Origin: a virus | Reading direction: 5' to 3' (one strand) | Length of the DNA: 38,776 nt | IMG/VR virus record: IMGVR_UViG_3300044998_000308 | Span: 1-38,776 of that record | Shown here: positions 25,120-31,343 of the stretch, piece after piece | How the letters are laid out: each line of letters opens with the position of its first letter | Position numbering within the stretch: position 1 is the first letter of the stretch | Notes under the pieces: generated by a model | The model's input: the letters and a program-made list of their open reading frames with translations, nothing else | What the model was told of the DNA's origin: nothing | Databases searched by the model: none | Translations under genes and position numbers: made by a program

Positions 25120-25160
25120 AGGCCGGGCACGTCACGTTCTGGTCGTGGCGTGCTCGGCCT
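25120..25160. terminator. Long hairpin between convergent genes
   Basis: 17-bp stem from AGGCCGGGCACGTCACG and CGTGGCGTGCTCGGCCT, fully paired in rightward RNA if two G-U pairs are allowed, with loop TTCTGGT. It covers the end of the leftward gene including part of its stop codon. No T run. It probably terminates both the gene at 24840 and leftward unit 4. Confidence 0.55.
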
Positions 25161-25575
25161 ACGGCCAGTCCCGCGGGCTGGCCCCGGCCGACTGCCGGCC
25201 GAGGTTGAACGCGCGGATCAGCGCGGCCCGGATGTTGCCGACGTGACAGTCGCGGAAGTCGAACCGGTCGACGCCGCGCTCCGTGAACGACTCGAAGCCC
25301 AGCAGTTCGTGCGCCAGCCGCGCCAGCTGTTCCTCGGCGCCGAGGGCCGCGCGCCGGTCATCCTCGGCAGCGTCATCGCGTAACTGCACCAGCTGCGCGT
25401 AGTCCACCCGCCCAGCGATCAGCCGGTCGAGCAGCGGGAATACGTGCGTCCGCAGGTACAGCGCGCAGTCGCGCAGGGCGTCGGTTACGTCGTCGCTCGC
25501 ACTGAACGCGGGGTGCTCGGGGTCGAGGCGCACGCGCACTGTCCGCGCGGCCCGCTGCTGCCATTTCGGGGCCAT
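25159..25575 (-). CDS. Hypothetical protein, unit 4 fifth gene
   Basis: 138 residues from ATG at 25575 (a GTG at 25578 is possible). MAPKWQQRAARTVRVRLDPEHPAF, then long helices (DVTDALRDCALYLRTHVFPLLDRLIAG, ALGAEEQLARLAHELLGFES). Mostly alpha-helical and acidic in the middle. Coupled to the preceding gene by TGATG. No family recognised. Confidence 0.72.
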   Translation of the reverse strand: MAPKWQQRAARTVRVRLDPEHPAFSASDDVTDALRDCALYLRTHVFPLLDRLIAGRVDYAQLVQLRDDAAEDDRRAALGAEEQLARLAHELLGFESFTERGVDRFDFRDCHVGNIRAALIRAFNLGRQSAGASPRDWP

Positions 25576-25823
25576 CACAGCACCCCGTTGCCGGCCAGCT
25601 CATCGGCCTGATCGCGGGCCAGCCACGACGCCAGACTGAAGGCGGCGGCGAAACGGTCGAACACGTGCTGGTCATGCCCGGTCGGCATGGTGCCGCCGCG
25701 GATGCTGACGCGGTACGCGTTCGCGCCGACGGCCTCGACGACGACGGCGCCGAGGCCATCCCGGCAGACGGTAGGGCCGACGCGCAGCTCCGCCACGATG
25801 CGAGGCGCATGGATGTTCGCCAT
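25575..25823 (-). CDS. Hypothetical protein, unit 4 fourth gene
   Basis: 82 residues from ATG at 25823. VAELRVGPTVCRDGLGAVVVEAVGANAYRVSIRGG is beta-rich, followed by helices FDRFAAAFSLASWLARDQADELAG. The second half resembles the ends of other small accessory proteins here in layout only. Starts five bases after the preceding gene ends. Confidence 0.68.
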   Translation of the reverse strand: MANIHAPRIVAELRVGPTVCRDGLGAVVVEAVGANAYRVSIRGGTMPTGHDQHVFDRFAAAFSLASWLARDQADELAGNGVL

Positions 25824-25828
25824 GGTGG

Positions 25829-26029
25829 TTACTCCGGTCGTATCGAATGGGGCGCGAAGCCCGGGGCCTCGCGGTCGAAGAAGGAACGGACTGACTCTGC
25901 GGCTTCCCGGTCCGGGCACCAGCAGAGCAGCCGCCCGTCGCGATCGCTGACCACGTACCGCCGCGGCACGCGTTCACGGCCCGGCGTGCAGCCGTCAGCG
26001 TCGAAGGTCGGGTACATCGCCGAGGCCAT
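25829..26029 (-). CDS. Hypothetical protein, unit 4 third gene
   Basis: 66 residues from ATG at 26029, which overlaps the stop of the preceding gene (TGATG). RRYVVSDRDGRLLCWCPDREAAESVRSFFDREAPGF gives strand-strand-helix, with a CWC pair that might bind metal. No family recognised. Confidence 0.68.
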   Translation of the reverse strand: MASAMYPTFDADGCTPGRERVPRRYVVSDRDGRLLCWCPDREAAESVRSFFDREAPGFAPHSIRPE

Positions 26030-26244
26030 CACAGCGCGGCCTCGATGGCCGTTGCCAGCGCGTGCCAGCCGTCCCGGGCAAGCGGCTCCCGCACGGTCGC
26101 GAGCCACAGCCGCATGTCCTGCGCCCGGCGATGCGCCGCTGCTGACTCGCAGCCAGACGCCAGCGCCAGCATGCCGGATGCCCGGAAAGCCTTGGCGGCC
26201 TGCCCGAGCAGGCCGGCCAACTGTTCGTTCGTGGCGGCGTTCAC
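26029..26244 (-). CDS. Hypothetical helical protein, unit 4 second gene
   Basis: 71 residues from GTG at 26244 with a GTGA overlap onto the preceding stop. Nearly all helical: NEQLAGLLGQAAKAFRASGMLALASGCESAAAHRRAQDMRLWL and a final HALATAIEAAL. No family recognised. Confidence 0.68.
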   Translation of the reverse strand: MNAATNEQLAGLLGQAAKAFRASGMLALASGCESAAAHRRAQDMRLWLATVREPLARDGWHALATAIEAAL

Positions 26245-26519
26245 CGGCCACCCCGATCGCGCGCGATGGCGCGCAGTTCGGCCAGCAGGCCCATGTTGTC
26301 CGGGTCGAGCGGGTGGGCGAGCGACATCACCTGCCGCGCGACCTGCGCGACGACGTACTGGGCGTGGCCGACGGCGCCCCAGTTCGACTCGCTGGCCGTG
26401 GCCGTCAGCTCATCGGCGTGTTCGAGCAGCATCAGCGCGAGGCCGCGCAGCTCGGACGCGGCGTCGAGCATTTCGGCGGCGGTGCGGAATTCGGCGGCGT
26501 TTACGTTGATCATGGTCAT
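26241..26519 (-). CDS. Hypothetical helical protein, unit 4 first gene
   Basis: 92 residues from ATG at 26519, or ATG at 26513 (MINVNAAEF), with GGAGCACGACG upstream. Helical throughout (FRTAAEMLDAASELRGLALMLLEHADEL, QYVVAQVARQVMSLAH, GLLAELRAIARDRG). It heads a five-gene coupled unit under promoter/leader module 4. No family recognised. Confidence 0.7.
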   Translation of the reverse strand: MTMINVNAAEFRTAAEMLDAASELRGLALMLLEHADELTATASESNWGAVGHAQYVVAQVARQVMSLAHPLDPDNMGLLAELRAIARDRGGR

Positions 26520-26540
26520 CGTCGTGCTCCGTGGGGTGGC

Positions 26541-26605
26541 TGTTTCGACCGGTCGAGCATCGCATCAGGCGGCCGGGACATCCGCGACGCGCGTCACAAT
26601 TTCGG
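26541..26605 (-). promoter_or_regulatory. Leftward promoter/leader module 4
   Basis: Leader GTTTCGACCGGTC at 26542 and box GTCACAATTTCGG at 26593 are 51 bp apart. The box is identical to that of module 1 in 12 of 13 bases. The sequence between carries GAGCATCGCATC where modules 3 and 5 carry the operator. The leader lies 23 bases before the start at 26519. Confidence 0.62.
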
Positions 26606-26681
26606 CCACGGGTCGGCGGCCGTGCAGCGGGCGTCCACGAGCTTCGCAGCGGCTGCGGTCAGATTGCGCGCGGTCGGTGGT

Positions 26682-26703
26682 GGGGGCGGCTTGCGCCACC
26701 CCC
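26682..26703 (-). terminator. GNRA hairpin after unit 5
   Basis: On the minus strand GGGGGTGGC / GCCGCCCCC pair over 9 bp (one U-G) around a GCAA tetraloop, six bases after the stop of 26710-27054. No U tract follows. A likely 3' end or stability element for that single-gene unit. Confidence 0.45.
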
Positions 26704-26709
26704 GGCGGG

Positions 26710-27054
26710 TTACTCGGCGCCGTTGACGGCCTCGACCGCGTAGGCGAAAAACCGGTCGCCGGCTTCAGCGGCGGCGGCTTTCTTGGCGGCCTCGAAGCTG
26801 CGGTGCCAGCTGTCGACGCCCCAGTTCCGGAAAGCCACCAGTTTTTCCTCGATGTCCGCGGCGTGAGCGGCGATGCGTGCGTCGCGGTCGGCGAAGTCAC
26901 GGAACCATCGGCGCGCCCAAGCCAGCTCGGCGGCGCGGTAACCGTCGACATCTACCAGCCGGCACACAACGACGTGCGTGTAGGCGGCCGTCGTCTGGCG
27001 GGTGGCGATCGTGCCGTTCGGCAGGCGGTGCATCAGGGTGGTGCGCTTGGTCAT
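26710..27054 (-). CDS. Hypothetical protein, unit 5
   Basis: 114 residues from ATG at 27054 with GGAG upstream. MHRLPNGTIATRQTTAAYTHVVVCRLVDVDGYRA is a beta-rich start, followed by a long charged helix (AWARRWFRDFADRDARIAAHAADIEEKLVAF) and SFEAAKKAAAAEAG. Alone in its transcription unit under module 5 and operator B. No family recognised. Confidence 0.7.
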   Translation of the reverse strand: MTKRTTLMHRLPNGTIATRQTTAAYTHVVVCRLVDVDGYRAAELAWARRWFRDFADRDARIAAHAADIEEKLVAFRNWGVDSWHRSFEAAKKAAAAEAGDRFFAYAVEAVNGAE

Positions 27055-27072
27055 GGTCGGGACTCCGCGGGC

Positions 27073-27136
27073 GTTGAACACGGGTCCATACTTGCACGGC
27101 GCGCAAGCCGCGTCCGGTACTACGTCACGGTTCCGA
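27073..27136 (-). promoter_or_regulatory. Leftward promoter/leader module 5
   Basis: Leader GTTGAACACGGGTC at 27073, -10-like TATGGA on the minus strand, operator B (27092-27106) and box GTCACGGTTCCGA at 27124, with 51 bp from leader to box. Same order as module 3. The leader is 19 bases before the start codon. Confidence 0.6.
27092..27106. promoter_or_regulatory. Operator B (TTGCACGGCGCGCAA)
   Basis: Second copy of the 15-bp palindrome, placed exactly as operator A is: 32 bp from the start of the distal box and next to the -10-like element. Confidence 0.65.
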
Positions 27137-27137
27137 A

Positions 27138-27485
27138 CTAGCGGTACCAGTCATCAGGGCCATACCCGGGGTCGTCGTCGTCGTCGACGGGGGGCAAGTC
27201 GAGGGTGCGCTGGGGTGGCGGGGTGGCCTCGTCGGGCAGCACCGGCCTCGAGGGCCACCGGACCCGGGGCGCGTGCAGCTGGGCGTAGTATTCAGCGATG
27301 CGGGCAAGCCGGACGGCCACCGGCAGCTCGGGCGGGTCGCCCGGCAGACTGAAGTCGATGACGCCCCGGCGCTTGCGCGCCAGCCAGTCAACCCCGGTCG
27401 GCGGCGGGGTCGACCGGCTGCGGCTCGGGGCGGGGCGCGTAGAAGTCGGGGTCGTAGATCGCCCCGAGCGGGATTTCGCCGGCAT
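27138..27485 (-). CDS. Hypothetical protein overlapping the repressor gene
   Basis: 115 residues if ATG 27485 is used; no nearer ATG, GTG or TTG is available. The first 33 residues overlap the 3' end of the XRE gene by 98 bases and are Ser/Thr/Pro-rich. The conserved-looking part is TGVDWLARKRRGVIDFSLPG, then VRLARIAEYYAQLHAPRVRWPSRP and an acidic tail DDDDDPGYGPDDW. The acidic tail could mimic DNA or contact a protein. Function unknown; possibly a partner of the repressor. Confidence 0.6.
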   Translation of the reverse strand: MPAKSRSGRSTTPTSTRPAPSRSRSTPPPTGVDWLARKRRGVIDFSLPGDPPELPVAVRLARIAEYYAQLHAPRVRWPSRPVLPDEATPPPQRTLDLPPVDDDDDPGYGPDDWYR

Positions 27486-27627
27486 AAAAGTCGAACAGGG
27501 CGCGCGCGAGGGGCCGCTTCGGTACCTGCTGTCCCTTTTCGATTCGGGACAGGTTCGCCTGATCCGTGCCGACCCGGCGGGCCACGTCGTCGAGACTGAG
27601 GCCCCGAGCGCGGCGCAGGCGTGTCAT
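27388..27627 (-). CDS. XRE-family repressor candidate
   Basis: 79 residues from ATG at 27627. A helix-turn-helix (LRRARGLSLDDVARRVGTDQ then ANLSRIEKGQQVP, residues 4-36) of the Cro/C1 type fills the first half; the second half (LARALFDFYAGEIPLGAIYDPDF) is short and lacks a peptidase or dimerisation domain of lambda CI type. It is read away from the rightward gene at 27775 across a 147-base control region with operator C, as in phage immunity regions. It is the best candidate to bind the TTGC..GCAA sites. Confidence 0.85.
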   Translation of the reverse strand: MTRLRRARGLSLDDVARRVGTDQANLSRIEKGQQVPKRPLARALFDFYAGEIPLGAIYDPDFYAPRPEPQPVDPAADRG

Positions 27628-27774
27628 CAGCGTGTCCACAGCGCCAACTGTGCACGTGGCGCAAGGGCAGCGCAAGGCGCGAGGTTGACCGGGGTCACAC
27701 TTCTGGCGGCCCAAGGTTGCGCCCGCTTGCACGGCATGCAAACCTGCAACCGTCCGAAGCCAAGAGCCGCCGCC
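27628..27774. promoter_or_regulatory. Divergent immunity-type control region
   Basis: Separates the repressor (leftward) from the rightward gene at 27775. It contains operator C (27727-27741) nested between GGTTGC (27715) and GCAACC (27746), a distal box GTCACACTTCTGG (27694-27706) and a degenerate operator on the minus strand, TTGCGCCACGTGCAC (27650-27664). TTGACC at 27684 is a possible rightward -35, but a matching -10 is not clear. Confidence 0.6.
27727..27741. promoter_or_regulatory. Operator C (TTGCACGGCATGCAA)
   Basis: The most symmetric copy of the palindrome, with TTGCA and TGCAA arms around a 5-base centre. It is located between the repressor gene and the first rightward gene, 34 bases before the ATG at 27775. 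Confidence 0.7.
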
Positions 27775-28014
27775 ATGTATGACATCGCCGATTTCGCCCC
27801 CGTCCGCCCCGCCGGCCTGCTCCGCAGCATCGCACCGACCATCACCAGCACCCATGAGGGCTGCCGCGTTGAGTCGGTGCGGTGGCGCAACCTGTCGACC
27901 GGCTTCGAGGCCGAGGAGATCACCTTGAGCCATCCGGCCGCGCTGGCCGATGTCGCGTGGTCCCGGGCCACGGATCGGGATTTCTGCCGGCTGTTCGAGG
28001 CCGTCGGCGCGTGA
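27775..28014 (+). CDS. Hypothetical first rightward gene opposite the repressor
   Basis: 79 residues. MYDIADFAPVRPAGLLRSI, then CRVESVRWRNLSTGFEAEEITLSHPAALADVAWSRATDRDF: a beta-rich centre with a helical end. It occupies the cro position but has no helix-turn-helix that I can see. Its stop overlaps the next GTG (GTGA). Confidence 0.65.
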   Translation: MYDIADFAPVRPAGLLRSIAPTITSTHEGCRVESVRWRNLSTGFEAEEITLSHPAALADVAWSRATDRDFCRLFEAVGA

Positions 28015-28247
28015 GCCGAGTCCGCAAGCAGGCCCCGCCCATCGCATACCCGGCGCAGCGCCAACGCGACCTGACGGCAGACGCACTGAGCTGCCCGACC
28101 TGCGGGCGTGACTGGGGCGGCATGGCCGTGCGCGTCTGCCGGACCTGCGGCGATCCCATCCGGCGCGGCGAGCGCTACCGGGTGGTGCCGATCGGCCCCG
28201 GCGTGTTCTGCTACGTGCACCGCCATTGCCAACCCGGGGGTGCCTGA
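28011..28247 (+). CDS. Small zinc-ribbon-like protein
   Basis: 78 residues from GTG at 28011. Cysteine pairs SCPTC (28, 31) and VCRTC (43, 46), plus CYVHRHC (67-73), could bind two zinc ions. The basic N-terminus (SRVRKQ) suits nucleic-acid contact. Probably DNA- or RNA-associated; exact role unknown. Confidence 0.7.
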   Translation: MSRVRKQAPPIAYPAQRQRDLTADALSCPTCGRDWGGMAVRVCRTCGDPIRRGERYRVVPIGPGVFCYVHRHCQPGGA

Positions 28248-28248
28248 C

Positions 28249-28419
28249 ATGCTGGGCCGACTGCTGTTCGCTGCGCTGGTAGCCTCACCGGTGGCCGCGT
28301 CGCTGGCATGGCTGCTGGCCGTCATGAGCCGCGCCGACTTCTACGCGCTGCTCGGCCCCGCGACGGCAATCGTCGTGGGCGGGTGCTGGGCCGTGCTGCT
28401 GATCGCGTACAGGGGCTGA
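28249..28419 (+). CDS. Small two-helix membrane protein
   Basis: 56 residues. Two hydrophobic segments (LLFAALVASPVAASLAWLLAV and LLGPATAIVVGGCWAVLLIAY) with a short polar loop. Size and layout would fit a small holin-like protein or an inner-membrane superinfection factor, but it is not beside the lysis genes. Starts two bases after the previous stop. Confidence 0.6.
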   Translation: MLGRLLFAALVASPVAASLAWLLAVMSRADFYALLGPATAIVVGGCWAVLLIAYRG

Positions 28420-28420
28420 A

Positions 28421-28762
28421 ATGGACGGGCCGGGGCTGCCGCTGGGAACCTGCGTGCGCATCCTCGGACTGACGCGTCGTCCGGAGCTGAACGGCCGGTA
28501 TGCCGTCATCGTCGAACCGTTGCAGCGTATCGACCTACCAGAGCGGCACGGCGTTAGCCGGCAGGCCGACTGCTATGGCGTGATGCTGGTGACCGACCCG
28601 GACGTGAACGGGTGGCTGCGGCCAGAGAACGCCGAGGCGATCGACGAATACTGGCCCAGCGATGCGCTGGTGCGCGCCATCTGGCTCAACGAAACGGGGT
28701 TGGAGCCGCCGGACCTGCGGGCGATCGCGCGCGAGAAGAAAAGCCATCGGGGGGCAGAATGA
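28421..28762 (+). CDS. Hypothetical protein
   Basis: 113 residues. LPLGTCVRILGLTRRPELNGRYAVIV opens like a small SH3-type barrel (GTxVRI-LNGRxAxI pattern), followed by CYGVMLVTDPDVNGWLRPENAEAI, which also fits that fold, and an acidic-basic helical tail. The SH3-like reading is inference from pattern. Its stop overlaps the next ATG by four bases. Confidence 0.68.
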   Translation: MDGPGLPLGTCVRILGLTRRPELNGRYAVIVEPLQRIDLPERHGVSRQADCYGVMLVTDPDVNGWLRPENAEAIDEYWPSDALVRAIWLNETGLEPPDLRAIAREKKSHRGAE

Positions 28763-29040
28763 CCGTGCCGGCCGGGGTGGTGCAGCTGGCGCACGTCACC
28801 GGCGAGCTGGCGCTACGGATGGCGGAATTTCTGGACGGGTACGAATTCACCGGGACCGACGCAGCCGGGCGGCAGACGAGCTACACGCCGGACCACGTAG
28901 AGCTGGCGCTGCTCACCGATGCGCTGTCGCAGTTCATCGCCGACCCGGGCACGGTCGAAATTCTCGCGCGCTATGCCGCCAGCAGGCAGGCCGCCGAGCG
29001 CGAGCAGGCGGCGGCTAGATTCGGGCCAGCGCAGCCTTAA
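28759..29040 (+). CDS. Hypothetical helical protein
   Basis: 93 residues from ATG at 28759 with GGGGGG upstream and an ATGA overlap. VQLAHVTGELALRMAEFLDGYEF, YTPDHVELALLTDALSQFIADPG, VEILARYAASRQAAEREQAAARF: almost all helix. It converges on and overlaps the leftward gene at 29015 by 26 bases. No family recognised. Confidence 0.65.
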   Translation: MTVPAGVVQLAHVTGELALRMAEFLDGYEFTGTDAAGRQTSYTPDHVELALLTDALSQFIADPGTVEILARYAASRQAAEREQAAARFGPAQP

Positions 29041-29305
29041 TTCTCGCGTCGAGGTCGAGCCGCATTTCCGTCAGCGTGTTGAGCTCGGCATCGGACGGCG
29101 GGCGGCGCTCGGCGACCCAGCGGTGCACCATCGCCAGCAGCGCTTCGCGCGCCGGGGCGGTGTCGCCCGGCAGCTCGGCGATGCTGGCCAGCGTGTCGAG
29201 TACCACGCGCAGGCGTTCCGGGTGACCGCCGAACACTTCGCCGACGGCGGTCGCGCCGCTGAGGGCGCGCAGGATGAGGGCAACGGCGGCAAGCTGGGTC
29301 TGCAT
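29015..29305 (-). CDS. Hypothetical helical protein, lysis group third gene
   Basis: 96 residues. MQTQLAAVALILRALSGATAVGEVFGG, then LRVVLDTLASIAELPGDTAPAREALLAMVHRWV and a long final helix. Its ATG overlaps the stop of the preceding gene by one base, placing it in the lysis transcript. No signal or membrane segment is strong. Function unknown. Confidence 0.68.
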   Translation of the reverse strand: MQTQLAAVALILRALSGATAVGEVFGGHPERLRVVLDTLASIAELPGDTAPAREALLAMVHRWVAERRPPSDAELNTLTEMRLDLDARIKAALARI

Positions 29306-29967
29306 CAGCTGATCCCTTGCAAGGTGGTGCGGATGTTGGCGAGGAGCTGCGCCAGTTCAAGCAGCCAGCGGTCCAGATTGGCAGACGCGATGGCCACCTT
29401 GTCCGGGTGCGCATCGCCGGCCTCGAGTTCGCGCAACACCGCCCGGTAAAGCCGCAGCGACGCGTCGAGCTGATCCGCCACGGGCTTCGCGGCCACCGCC
29501 AGCTCGCCGACGCGGCGCCGGATGTCCGGCGCCACGGTGGGATCCTCGACGATGGCCAGCGAGGCCCGCTGGTAGACCGTGAATTCGCCGAGCAGCGCGG
29601 CGGCGCGCTGCTCCGGCGTTTCGGCAACGGCCACGGCGCTGGACTGGCAGCCCGCCAGCCCGGCCACCAGAGCCACCAGCAGCAACGCGCCGACGAGCGG
29701 GTGCGACTGCACGTGCTTCGACTGCTGATCGGCGGCGGCTTTGGTCAGCGTCAGCGGCTGCACGTCCGAGCGCTGGCGCTTGTAGGCGGCGTACGCGGCC
29801 GATGCCAGCGCCACCAGCTGAAGGGCCGCGTCGACGTTCGCCTGAATGTCGGCAGGCGTGACCAAATGCGCTACGCCGAACAGGACCGTCAGCTGCGTCA
29901 GCAGCGAAACGATGGCGCCCACGTAGACTTGCGACCGGTACCACGGGATTGGATCGAGCGTGCTCAC
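29305..29967 (-). CDS. Holin-like membrane domain fused to a lipobox protein
   Basis: 220 residues. Residues 1-65 (PIPWYRSQVYVGAIVSLLTQLTVLFGV, ALQLVALASAAYAAYKRQR) match small phage holin/membrane proteins with two hydrophobic segments. Residues 91-107 (LVGALLLVALVAGLAGC) look like a lipoprotein signal with lipobox LAGC (Cys107), followed by about 110 residues of periplasmic helix (PEQRAAALLGEFTVYQRASLAIV). An internal GTG at 29712 (codon 86) would yield a separate 135-residue lipoprotein. It follows the endolysin gene by 27 bases, so it likely supplies the holin and/or outer-membrane disruption step. Confidence 0.72.
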   Translation of the reverse strand: MSTLDPIPWYRSQVYVGAIVSLLTQLTVLFGVAHLVTPADIQANVDAALQLVALASAAYAAYKRQRSDVQPLTLTKAAADQQSKHVQSHPLVGALLLVALVAGLAGCQSSAVAVAETPEQRAAALLGEFTVYQRASLAIVEDPTVAPDIRRRVGELAVAAKPVADQLDASLRLYRAVLRELEAGDAHPDKVAIASANLDRWLLELAQLLANIRTTLQGIS

Positions 29968-29994
29968 GGCAATTGTCCGGTGATGGATCGGGCG

Positions 29995-30561
29995 TCAGTC
30001 TACCCGGACCCGGTGCAAAACCCAGCCGAACAGGAAATCAGCCTTGCCCGGCTGCTCGACGGCCTGCCGCAGATAGTCGGCGGCCTGCAAGGCGTTCAGC
30101 AGCCGAAGCAGGACCGTTTCGCCGGCCGGGCCGCGCCACCGCAGGAAGGCCCGGAGCGCGGCCAGCGTCGCCGGGCCGAGCTGGCCGTCGACTTCCAGCA
30201 GGGGGTAGCGCTCGCCACGCATGCTCAGGCCGTTCAGCGAGCGCTGCAGGAAGCGGACCGCCGGCCGGGGGCCCATGTTGAAGTTCGTGTCGAACAGCTC
30301 CCGCGCGATGGCCGGAGACAGGGCCGCCACGTCGTCGAGGCGCAGGGCATCCCAGTACGCCCGCTTGGCGATGGCCCGGGCGGTGCTCTTGGGAAGCTCG
30401 CGCATCGGTCCCGTGTAGCCGTGCGCTCGAGCCACCCGGGCGGTGATGCCCCACATGGTTTCTCCGCCCGGATCGTTCGGATGATTCGCGTAGCCGCCTT
30501 CCGCCCGGGCGGTGATGTCCCACGCGCGGTCGAATTCCGTCGGCTGGGTCGGTTTCGGCAT
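29995..30561 (-). CDS. GH108 endolysin
   Basis: 188 residues. The family motif EGGYANHPNDPGGETMWGIT contains the catalytic Glu21 in EGGY. Then KSTARAIAKRAYWDALRLDD and FDTNFNMGPRPAVRFLQRSLN (NxxxNMG-type helix) and a putative peptidoglycan-binding end DGQLGPATLAALRAFL are standard for GH108 N-acetylmuramidases. No signal peptide, so it depends on a holin for release. First gene of the leftward lysis unit, divergent from 30630. Confidence 0.92.
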   Translation of the reverse strand: MPKPTQPTEFDRAWDITARAEGGYANHPNDPGGETMWGITARVARAHGYTGPMRELPKSTARAIAKRAYWDALRLDDVAALSPAIARELFDTNFNMGPRPAVRFLQRSLNGLSMRGERYPLLEVDGQLGPATLAALRAFLRWRGPAGETVLLRLLNALQAADYLRQAVEQPGKADFLFGWVLHRVRVD

Positions 30562-30629
30562 GACTCGCCACCATGGTAACTTGCGCGACGCGCAACCGTT
30601 GCGCGTAACCGTACCGCGGAGCCATCACG
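30562..30629. promoter_or_regulatory. Divergent lysis/early promoter region
   Basis: 68 bases between the endolysin (leftward) and the early gene at 30630 (rightward). It holds operator D and a second TTGCGCG at 30599, with GTAAC repeated at 30576 and 30605. On the minus strand the operator is followed by GTTACCAT, in line with the GTATAG/GTATGG next to operators A and B. Confidence 0.55.
30581..30595. promoter_or_regulatory. Operator D (TTGCGCGACGCGCAA)
   Basis: Palindrome with 6-base arms TTGCGC/GCGCAA. Sits 19 bases from the endolysin start and 34 from the start at 30630, so one repressor could silence both directions. Confidence 0.65.
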
Positions 30630-31343
30630 ATGGACAATGCCGAAGCCGAGAAGCGAGCCGCGCAGGACCACGCCGAGGCCGTCGAGCTCGCGGCCGAAAC
30701 GCTAGGCGTGCAGGTGCTCGAAGCACTGGTCTTTGAGCTGGAACAGGTCCCGGAATGGGCGAGGCGGTCCGAGTCGGATCACGCGCTGGCCGTCGACCGA
30801 CTGCGCGACAAGGTGCTCGGGCTTGTCGGGCGCGCGCTGGGCGTCCTGTTCACTGGCCAGTACCCGGTGTGCCAAGCCGAGCTGGCCCGGGTGGCGTTTG
30901 GCGAAGAAATCACCGCTACCCTGAAAATCGACCGCGGGGCCACGTCCCGGCATGAACTGGCCGACGCCACCGGCTCCCGGGTGCTGGTGGTCATCGCTGA
31001 TCCGGGCCGGTTTACCGCCGGCATTGACGCCGTGCGGGCCAGAGCGGCGCAGGGCGACCTGTTCCGGGAGGGGCCGGCGACGCCGGTCGACGGGGAGCCA
31101 AACGATGACCTGCCGGCCTATGCGGCGTCGTCGGCGCCCGACATGGGCGAGCTGATCGGGACCTTGGTCGAGGCGGGCGTGCCGCTGCGTCCCGGCGAGG
31201 CCGAGGCGTGGACGGTGGCCCAGCAGCGTTACGGCCTCAACTGGGCCCGCAAGTTCATCGAGGAACGGGACCGCGGCGAGGATGTCACCGACTTTCCCCG
31301 CCCGTGGTTCATTTCGGCACCGATCCCGCGTGCCGTGCAATGA
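30630..31343 (+). CDS. Unknown early protein
   Basis: 237 residues with GCGGAG before ATG. The N-terminal half is helical and acidic (EAEKRAAQDHAEAVELAAETL, FELEQVPEWARR). The middle part (ALGVLFTGQYPVCQAELARVAFGEEITATLKIDRG) leads to VLVVIADPGRF and GDLFREGP. The C-terminal DDLPAYAASSAPDMGELIGTL ends in a helix region. No family recognised. As the first gene after a repressor-controlled promoter and the largest unknown early protein, it is a candidate for replication or takeover. Confidence 0.7.
   Translation: MDNAEAEKRAAQDHAEAVELAAETLGVQVLEALVFELEQVPEWARRSESDHALAVDRLRDKVLGLVGRALGVLFTGQYPVCQAELARVAFGEEITATLKIDRGATSRHELADATGSRVLVVIADPGRFTAGIDAVRARAAQGDLFREGPATPVDGEPNDDLPAYAASSAPDMGELIGTLVEAGVPLRPGEAEAWTVAQQRYGLNWARKFIEERDRGEDVTDFPRPWFISAPIPRAVQ

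Noticed and set aside
29317-30579. 420-codon rightward frame over the lysis genes
   Set aside because: The leftward genes have clear GH108 and membrane motifs and start signals; the rightward frame has none.
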